From: Firmicutes bacterium CAG:460
GTDB taxonomy: Bacteria > Bacillota_I > Bacilli_A > RF39 > UBA660
Assembly: GCA_000437355.1 (NCBI GenBank)
Contig: FR899743.1
Location: forward strand, 1 to 7,999
Reading direction: 5' to 3'
Length of the DNA: 7,999 nucleotides
The translations under genes and the position numbers were made by a program. Positions 1-4,876 of this stretch are shown piece by piece. Every line of letters starts with the position of its first letter. The first letter of the stretch is position 1. Under the pieces are notes generated by a model. That model did no database searches. It was not told the DNA's origin and saw nothing but the letters and a program-made list of their open reading frames with translations.

Positions 1-1
1 T

Positions 2-67
2 CTTAACTCAGATGTAACCTATGTCTCAGGAACAGGAACTCAATCTGACCCAATTAGAATTAATTAA
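2..67 (+). CDS. C-terminal end of a hypothetical, probably exported protein (5' end outside window)
   Basis: An open frame enters from the left edge and ends at TAA 65-67. It reads LNSDVTYVSGTGTQSDPIRIN. The tail 'VSGTGTxSDPxxI' resembles the C-termini of some exported or pilin-like proteins of Firmicutes, rich in small and polar residues, but 21 residues cannot establish a family. The stop is followed within about ten bases by a hairpin terminator at 76-99, which supports this being a genuine gene end rather than a chance frame. The product and its full length are unknown. Confidence 0.6.
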   Translation, partial: LNSDVTYVSGTGTQSDPIRIN

Positions 68-75
68 ACCAAAGC

Positions 76-99
76 AAAAGGCCTCGATTGAGACCTTTT
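76..99. terminator. Bidirectional intrinsic terminator between convergent genes
   Basis: AAAAGGCCTC (76-85), a GATT loop, and GAGACCTTTT (90-99) form a ten-position stem. Read rightward there is one C/A mismatch and the stem is followed by T runs (CCTTTTTAGTTTTT). Read leftward the mismatch becomes a G-U pair, and the stem ends in CCTTTT followed by GCTTT. It therefore serves the rightward gene ending at 67 and the leftward gene whose stop codon (99-101) touches the stem. Confidence 0.8.
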
Positions 100-329
100 T
101 AGTTTTTATGTCTTTGCATAAATTGTTCTAATGCCATTTCAAATTCATTTTTATCATTTAAACTTACTAGATATTCTTCATTATTTATAATATTTATTTT
201 TCTTATACAAAATGTTCCAATATCTCCTTCAAGAGTTAGGTATACATATTTTACACCATCAATTAAGAATTCATCTGTAATAATATAATCTCTTCCATCA
301 TCTAAAGTAATTATTTCTAGTTCTTCCAT
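99..329 (-). CDS. DUF1292-family small acidic protein
   Basis: This is a 76-residue acidic protein. The order of segments matches the DUF1292 (YrzB-like) family of Firmicutes: an N-terminal 'MEELEIITLDDG', a beta-rich core 'FLIDGVKYVYLTLEG', a second strand pair around 'EEYLVSLND', and the closing helix 'EFEMALEQF'. Members are cytosolic and have no settled biochemical function. There is no signal peptide or membrane segment. Its ATG (327-329) overlaps by one base the TAA of the upstream membrane-protein gene, and a strong GGAGGT site lies 8 nt upstream inside that gene, so the two are probably translationally coupled and cotranscribed. The stop codon abuts the terminator stem. Confidence 0.8.
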   Translation of the reverse strand: MEELEIITLDDGRDYIITDEFLIDGVKYVYLTLEGDIGTFCIRKINIINNEEYLVSLNDKNEFEMALEQFMQRHKN

Positions 330-1051
330 TATCTTGAACCTCCATCTCTAGAGCCTGCATCATTTAGTTTTGAAAGTAAGCTAGCTACTTCTTCTTCACT
401 TTTATCTTCTTTAGCATAAGCTTTAATAACTTTATCCATAAGTTCTTCATATTCTTCTAAAGTAATATTTTTACTATCTAAATAATCTTGAAAAGAACTA
501 TGTAGGGCACTTTTTATTTCATCTTCACTGTAAGATGCTGGGTTACTAGCAATAATTCTTGACATTTTTGAAAATAATTCATTCATATAACTTTCTTTTT
601 CATATTCATTTAAAGCTCTAAAGCAACCATAAATTCTTGTATCAATATCATATTCTTTATTACTATTAAGTACATCACTAGCAACATTATCCATTTGATA
701 CCACCAGTAAGGGCGTTGTTCATTTTTATTATAACCAGCTATTTCTGTGTTTTCTGTTACAGCAGCAGCTAATTCATTTTTAATTTCTTTAGCATTTTCT
801 CCAACTTCCATCGCTTCATGAAGTTCATGAATACCTACAGTTAAACCAGCAGATAAAGCCACTAAAATAATTGTTTTTGTAGCTATTTCTTTAATACCCA
901 TCGCTTTTTTCTTTTTAGTCCTTCTATTTTTTACCATTGGTCTATTAACACTTAAATTATAAGCGTTTTCATCTCTAGTTACTTTTCTTGTTCCATCACT
1001 ATTAAACATTCTATTAACAGTATAATCTAAATCTTGAACATTATCATTCAT
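329..1051 (-). CDS. Hypothetical single-pass membrane protein
   Basis: This is a 240-residue protein that I do not recognise. Residues 1-50 are polar and end in a basic patch (about 41-49, KNRRTKKKK). One hydrophobic helix follows at about 57-75 (IILVALSAGLTVG). By the positive-inside rule the N-terminus is cytoplasmic and the remaining ~165 residues are outside. The distal part holds an alanine-rich helix (about 85-100), an aromatic stretch 'RPYWWYQM' (113-120) and acidic, helix-rich segments (about 145-230), ending in a Gly/Ser/Arg tail. The start is supported by AAGAAGG 7 nt upstream and by a good promoter just before it. It is the first gene of a two-gene leftward unit with the DUF1292 gene, divergent from the AAA+ operon. 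The absence of a signal peptidase site suggests it stays anchored. Confidence 0.7.
   Translation of the reverse strand: MNDNVQDLDYTVNRMFNSDGTRKVTRDENAYNLSVNRPMVKNRRTKKKKAMGIKEIATKTIILVALSAGLTVGIHELHEAMEVGENAKEIKNELAAAVTENTEIAGYNKNEQRPYWWYQMDNVASDVLNSNKEYDIDTRIYGCFRALNEYEKESYMNELFSKMSRIIASNPASYSEDEIKSALHSSFQDYLDSKNITLEEYEELMDKVIKAYAKEDKSEEEVASLLSKLNDAGSRDGGSR
338..343 (-). promoter_or_regulatory. Ribosome binding site for the DUF1292 gene
   Basis: GGAGGT on the minus strand sits 8 nt before ATG 329-327 and lies inside the last codons of the upstream gene. It fixes the start of the 76-residue protein and supports translational coupling. Confidence 0.75.
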
Positions 1052-1058
1052 ATATATA

Positions 1059-1065
1059 CCTTCTT
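1059..1065 (-). promoter_or_regulatory. Ribosome binding site for the leftward membrane-protein gene
   Basis: AAGAAGG on the minus strand is separated by 7 nt (ATATATA-type spacer) from ATG 1051-1049. It is a moderate Shine-Dalgarno match and supports the chosen start. Confidence 0.6.
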
Positions 1066-1074
1066 CCTATTATT

Positions 1075-1103
1075 ATTTTACCTTAAAAATTTAAATATGG
1101 CAA
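1075..1103 (-). promoter_or_regulatory. SigA-type promoter of the leftward two-gene unit
   Basis: On the minus strand TTGCCA (1103-1098) and TAAAAT (1080-1075) are separated by exactly 17 bp. This predicts a start near 1068 and a leader of about 17 nt that still contains the AAGAAGG ribosome site. It is divergent from the promoter of the AAA+ operon, with 28 bp between the two -35 hexamers. Confidence 0.7.
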
Positions 1104-1104
1104 T

Positions 1105-1119
1105 ATTTTTTGAAAAAAT
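1105..1119. repeat. A/T palindrome between the divergent promoters
   Basis: ATTTTTTGAAAAAAT is a perfect inverted repeat around one central G. It sits directly upstream of the leftward -35 and 12 bp upstream of the rightward -35. A-tracts in this position could act as UP elements for both promoters or as a binding site for a regulator. In such an A+T-rich genome chance is also possible. Confidence 0.4.
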
Positions 1120-1131
1120 TGACAACTGTTA

Positions 1132-1160
1132 TTGCATTGTAATTTTAAATTTGGTATAAT
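1132..1160 (+). promoter_or_regulatory. Extended -10 promoter of the McrB-like operon
   Basis: TTGCAT (1132-1137), a 17-bp spacer and a perfect TATAAT (1155-1160) preceded by TGG (TGn extended -10) make a strong vegetative promoter. The predicted start is near 1167. This lies downstream of the ATG at 1163, so a transcript from here cannot use that ATG. A consensus TTGACA at 1119-1124 is too far (30 bp) from this -10 to pair with it. Confidence 0.75.
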
Positions 1161-1176
1161 TTATGAAGAATAGGTT

Positions 1177-1182
1177 GGTGAG
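1177..1182 (+). promoter_or_regulatory. Ribosome binding site selecting GTG 1190
   Basis: GGTGAG matches the 3' part of the GGAGGTGA Shine-Dalgarno consensus and lies 7 nt before GTG 1190-1192. The upstream ATG 1163 has no comparable site and overlaps the predicted transcription start, so this site decides the start of the first operon gene. Confidence 0.6.
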
Positions 1183-1189
1183 ACGAATT

Positions 1190-2257
1190 GTGAGCTTAAG
1201 TGTTATCGATAAATATGTAGTAAAAAAAGAAAAAGACCTACTTGAGTACGCAAAGATACTAGAATCAATAATAAGTATTGATGATAATAAAATGTGGCAA
1301 AACAAAAAAGAATTTGCTCTTTATGCCAAAGAAATAATTGAAATTTATGCTGATACATATTACTTTCAAAACAACAAACATAAAGACAATCCAATAGAAT
1401 ATTCCAATGATAATATTAATTTTGTATTAAAATCTATTATTGAATATTGTCGCCTTCATGATAAAATGGGACTAATTAGAACATGGAAGAATGAAACATT
1501 TTTACTTTCTGTCATAATTTGTACAGCTTGTTATGTAGATTTTGCAAGTAACGTAGTAGATGGTGATTATCAAGATACTAAAAATAAGTTTAAATATTTA
1601 TTAAGTTATTTAAGAAAAACAAAGTTATTAAATGTTAAAGATAATAAATACTTTATAAATGATTTATTTGAAGCAGTTAAGAAAAATGCTAGTGAAGATA
1701 AGAAGATTTTGGTAGGGCTTGAAAGTGATAACTATCGTAATGAATATAAAATGATTAGTAATAATCCTACTTATTATGAAGTTAAGTTTAGTTATGAAAT
1801 ACCAGGTTTAGAAGAATTTGATGAATCTTTAGTAAGTGGTGTTTTAAAAGATTATGAAACTAAAATAAAAGAAATATCATATGACTTACTAGCAAGTAGA
1901 GTATTAACAGAACTAATAAGTAATAAAGATATGGATAAATATGTTGTCCGTATTGATAAAGGTCTTAAAAAAGCTGGTTTAATTAGATTATTTGATAATA
2001 AGTATTTAAAAGAATTTGTTAAAATACTAATTCCCTATGAAGAAGAAGTAAAATATCAAAGTATAATAAATGCTTATAAAGAAATAGGAATGAGTTTTAT
2101 ATATGATTATGATGATATAGAAAATGTAAATCCAACAATCTTTGTAGATGATACGGAACTATTAGTAAATAAAGAATTTATTAATAACAATTTAGACAAT
2201 AATATGAGTTTTGATAAAATGAACATAAAACTTGTTGTAAAAATTAAGGAGGAATAA
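1190..2257 (+). CDS. Hypothetical soluble protein, first gene of the McrB-like operon
   Basis: With GTG 1190 as start the product has 355 residues; ATG 1163 would add nine residues but is not transcribable from the visible promoter. I do not recognise the family. No signal peptide or obvious membrane helix is present. The N-terminal half (to about residue 185) is predicted helical and lysine/glutamate-rich, with one hydrophobic helix containing two cysteines (about 103-115, FLLSVIICTACYV) that is probably buried. The C-terminal half, from about 193, starts with strands ('YYEVKFSYEIPGLEEF'), continues with a long helix (about 215-245) and then alternates strands and helices to a final strand 'MNIKLVVKIKEE'. 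The next gene follows after two bases, so it is probably an obligate part of the same system, for example a specificity, adaptor or regulatory subunit. That role is inferred from position only. Confidence 0.75.
   Translation: MSLSVIDKYVVKKEKDLLEYAKILESIISIDDNKMWQNKKEFALYAKEIIEIYADTYYFQNNKHKDNPIEYSNDNINFVLKSIIEYCRLHDKMGLIRTWKNETFLLSVIICTACYVDFASNVVDGDYQDTKNKFKYLLSYLRKTKLLNVKDNKYFINDLFEAVKKNASEDKKILVGLESDNYRNEYKMISNNPTYYEVKFSYEIPGLEEFDESLVSGVLKDYETKIKEISYDLLASRVLTELISNKDMDKYVVRIDKGLKKAGLIRLFDNKYLKEFVKILIPYEEEVKYQSIINAYKEIGMSFIYDYDDIENVNPTIFVDDTELLVNKEFINNNLDNNMSFDKMNIKLVVKIKEE
2246..2252 (+). promoter_or_regulatory. Strong ribosome binding site of the AAA+ gene
   Basis: A perfect AAGGAGG lies 7 nt before ATG 2260 and inside the last codons of the preceding gene. 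This suggests tight cotranslation and high expression of the ATPase relative to its neighbours. Confidence 0.75.
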
Positions 2258-2259
2258 AA

Positions 2260-3765
2260 ATGAGTGTGTATGGTGAATTTTTTACAAAATTTATGGAACC
2301 ATTATTTGAAGGTTTCGTAAGTATTTTTAAAGGGTTAGGTTCAGGGTTATTTCAAATGTTTAATATTGTAAATTATATTACAGTAATAAATGATTATAAG
2401 AGTGATTTAACAGGTATTGGTTTAGTAATAATGATTTTTTCAATTATTTTCTTAGTAGCAATATTTGCTTTAATAGTATTCTTAATTTATAAATCAATTA
2501 GAGTTTATGTAAGATACAGAAGAAATGTTAAAAAAGAAGATATGTTAATTGAAGAAATAGACTCTTTAAATAATGAAATATTTAAGTTAAAAAGACAAAA
2601 TGCTAAAATTAGTGAACTTACTAATGAAAATGGTGAAATTGAATATAACGAAGATGGAACTGTTAAAAATGAACTTAAAGAAGGAGAAAGTAGATTCTTT
2701 AAACTTAGTAATGTTGATGCTAAATATGAAAATATGACACCAGAAGAAATTCATAATACATTTACACTAGAAGAATTCTGTGACCAATTTAGAAATTATT
2801 CAGCATCTAAATTACATTTATATTATGATATTAATTTAATACGTTTATTTATTGCATCATTTGCCTCAAATAAATTAATTATCCTTGAAGGTATTTCTGG
2901 TACTGGGAAAACATCACTAGCATATGCTTTTGGTTCATTTGTAGATAATGAAACAACTGTAGCAAGTGTTCAACCATCATGGAGAGATTCAACAGAAATA
3001 TTTGGGTATTTCAACGAATTTACAAAGAAATTTAATGAAACTGAAATACTAGAAAAAATGTATGAAGCTGAATATAGTGATCAAGTATATATTACCTTAC
3101 TAGATGAAATGAATATTTCTCGTGTTGAATATTACTTTGCCGAAATGTTATCTATTCTAGAACTTCCAAATAAAAAAGACTGGGTTGTGGAATTAGTTCC
3201 AAATGTTTGGCCTGGCGACCCTAAAAAGTTACAAGATGGAAAATTAAAAATTCCTGAAAATATGTGGTATATTGGTACAATCAACAATGATGACTCAACA
3301 TTCATGATTACTGATAAGGTTTACGATAGAGCAATGCCAATTGCAATCGATGATAAATGTGAAGTATTTGAAGCACCAGAAACTGATAAAGTTAAAACAA
3401 GCTTTAAGTATTTAGATAGTTTATTTGAAAAATCAAGTGAAGAACATCCAGTTAGAGCAGAAAACTTAGAAAAGATTGCTCAACTAGATAGATATGTAAT
3501 TGACCACTTTAGACTTGCTTTTGGTAACAGAATTGTTAAACAACTAAAAGACTTCGTTCCAGCATTTGTAGCATGTGGTGGAGATGAAGTAGCAGGTATT
3601 GATTACCTTATAGCTCACAAGATTTTAAGAAAATTTGAACAATTAAATCTAGCATATATTAAAGATGAAATAGATGGACTAGTTAATTACTTAGAAAAAT
3701 TATTTGGAGCAGGTAAAACTCCAGAATGTAAAGCATATTTACTTCGTCTTAAGAAAACAATTTAG
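2260..3765 (+). CDS. Membrane-anchored McrB-like AAA+ ATPase (AAA_5 type)
   Basis: This is a 501-residue protein. The N-terminus (1-50) is amphipathic. One long hydrophobic helix spans about 52-77 and is followed by a strongly basic stretch (KSIRVYVRYRRNVKK), placing the remainder in the cytoplasm. A short coiled coil follows (about 92-125). The AAA+ core has Walker A GISGTGKT (211-218), the McrB-family segment 'PSWRDSTEIFGYFN' (239-252), Walker B ITLLDEMN (278-285) followed by 'SRVEYYFAE' (287-295), sensor-1 region 'GTINNDDST' (339-347) and a 'DKVYDRA' arginine-finger motif with R357. All key residues are present, so it should be an active hexameric NTPase. Whether it uses GTP, as McrB does, or ATP cannot be told. 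The classical DNA-binding N-domain of McrB is replaced by a membrane anchor. The immediate downstream DUF2357-like gene is the usual kind of partner. Confidence 0.85.
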   Translation: MSVYGEFFTKFMEPLFEGFVSIFKGLGSGLFQMFNIVNYITVINDYKSDLTGIGLVIMIFSIIFLVAIFALIVFLIYKSIRVYVRYRRNVKKEDMLIEEIDSLNNEIFKLKRQNAKISELTNENGEIEYNEDGTVKNELKEGESRFFKLSNVDAKYENMTPEEIHNTFTLEEFCDQFRNYSASKLHLYYDINLIRLFIASFASNKLIILEGISGTGKTSLAYAFGSFVDNETTVASVQPSWRDSTEIFGYFNEFTKKFNETEILEKMYEAEYSDQVYITLLDEMNISRVEYYFAEMLSILELPNKKDWVVELVPNVWPGDPKKLQDGKLKIPENMWYIGTINNDDSTFMITDKVYDRAMPIAIDDKCEVFEAPETDKVKTSFKYLDSLFEKSSEEHPVRAENLEKIAQLDRYVIDHFRLAFGNRIVKQLKDFVPAFVACGGDEVAGIDYLIAHKILRKFEQLNLAYIKDEIDGLVNYLEKLFGAGKTPECKAYLLRLKKTI

Positions 3766-3770
3766 GTGAT
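3764..3770 (+). promoter_or_regulatory. Ribosome binding site overlapping the ATPase stop, selects ATG 3775
   Basis: AGGTGAT overlaps the TAG stop (3763-3765) of the ATPase gene. It matches the GGAGGTGATC consensus and leaves 4-5 nt to ATG 3775. The in-frame GTG at 3766 lies inside this site and so is unlikely to be the start. Confidence 0.6.
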
Positions 3771-3774
3771 ATTT

Positions 3775-4863
3775 ATGGATATTGTAGAATACCTAAATAG
3801 TATAAATAAAGATAACGCTAACAAATTTATCGCATCAACATCATCAAACATTACTGTTAAACGTGATATTGATGCGCGTGTTAGTGACACATCATGGATA
3901 GATATGGTAGAAGAATGTATACCATATCTTGATAATATCATAAGAAATCCAAGAAGATTTATTGTTCAAGAAGAAAATATTGTACCAATCGAAAAAGCCA
4001 AAGTTGTAACAGAAGAATCAATTAGACATCTTGCCCAACATACAAGTATGATACAAGAAGTACAAGAAGATGGAACAGTTATTCCTCTTAAATTATTAAA
4101 TGTATATCGTGAAGAAACAGTAGATTTATATGAAAATAGATTTATTAAATCTTTAGTAGATAACCTTTATACATTTGTAAATAATAAATTAAATGAATCA
4201 GACCAAAGAAGTTATGCTAAAGTAGAAAGTACTGTTACATATCAAGGAATGATGAAGAAAAAAGGTGAAGATGTTGAAGTAAATCTAACCCTAAAAAGTA
4301 AGAAAGATACTGAAGTAGATGCATCAAAAGATGGACATAGCTTAGAAGAACGTATCGAACATATCAGAGATATTGTTTCATCTTTCAGGGGTTCGACATT
4401 TATAAAAAGCTTAAAAGAATCTAGTCCAGTAAGAAGTCCGATTAGAAAAACTAATGTTATTCTAAAAGAACAAAACTTTATAAAAGCCCTAGAATTATGG
4501 GAATATCTAGAAAAGAATAATATCAAACCAGTAACTAGTATTGATAAAAGAAGTGAAGTTATTAAAAGTGGAGATATTAAAACTAAATATGATTTAGCAT
4601 TCTTTATAAATACTGATGCTATAGATATAAATAAAACTTCTAACAAGAGTGAATATAATTCTGCAATTGTATCTAAACTTGTAAATGATTTTGTTTTTAC
4701 AGGAAATATAACTGAAAAAGAGTTTAAAAAGTTAATGGAAAAAGAATTTAAAGAAGCTAAAAAACGTAAAGATAAAGCAACTAGTGGTATTAAGAAAACT
4801 ATTGAAGATTTCTTAGATAACTACAATAATAATAAGAAAAAAATAATATCAATAATAAAATAA
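3775..4863 (+). CDS. DUF2357-like McrB-partner protein without visible nuclease motif
   Basis: This is a 362-residue, highly charged, cytoplasmic protein from ATG 3775. Two segments recall the DUF2357/PDDEXK_7 (DUF524) proteins that sit beside McrB-like ATPases: 'REETVDLYENRFIKSLV' (112-128), with the ENRF signature, and 'SPIRKTNVILKEQNF' (221-235), followed by a helix 'ALELWEYLEK'. In that family a PD-(D/E)XK nuclease domain normally follows. Here the C-terminus is only a lysine-rich helical tail (about 313-362), and I see no convincing PD...(D/E)xK arrangement. The protein may therefore act as a structural or stimulatory partner of the ATPase, as McrC stimulates McrB, rather than cut DNA. 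Family assignment is from recognition of short motifs and is moderate; the missing nuclease is an inference from sequence reading. Confidence 0.65.
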   Translation: MDIVEYLNSINKDNANKFIASTSSNITVKRDIDARVSDTSWIDMVEECIPYLDNIIRNPRRFIVQEENIVPIEKAKVVTEESIRHLAQHTSMIQEVQEDGTVIPLKLLNVYREETVDLYENRFIKSLVDNLYTFVNNKLNESDQRSYAKVESTVTYQGMMKKKGEDVEVNLTLKSKKDTEVDASKDGHSLEERIEHIRDIVSSFRGSTFIKSLKESSPVRSPIRKTNVILKEQNFIKALELWEYLEKNNIKPVTSIDKRSEVIKSGDIKTKYDLAFFINTDAIDINKTSNKSEYNSAIVSKLVNDFVFTGNITEKEFKKLMEKEFKEAKKRKDKATSGIKKTIEDFLDNYNNNKKKIISIIK

Positions 4864-4876
4864 GTGAGGGATTAAA

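Noticed and set aside
1119..1124. Consensus -35 TTGACA as the -35 of the AAA+ operon promoter
   Set aside because: It is 30 bp from TATAAT 1155-1160, and at 17-18 bp there is only a poor -10 (ATTTTA/TTTTAA); TTGCAT at 1132-1137 gives proper spacing.
1203..1394. Leftward 63-codon open frame opposite the first operon gene
   Set aside because: It lies wholly inside a well-supported rightward gene, has no ribosome site, and its Phe/Leu/Cys-rich translation is typical of antisense to a Lys/Glu-rich gene.
4392..4398. TTCGACA (reverse TGTCGAA), another Spo0A-box core, inside the DUF2357-like gene
   Set aside because: Single core in coding sequence with no promoter near it; one such seven-base match in this window is plausible by chance.
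4242..4646. Leftward 134-codon open frame opposite the DUF2357-like gene
   Set aside because: Antisense shadow of a lysine-rich gene; apparent hydrophobicity is the complement of Lys/Glu codons and no promoter or ribosome site supports it.
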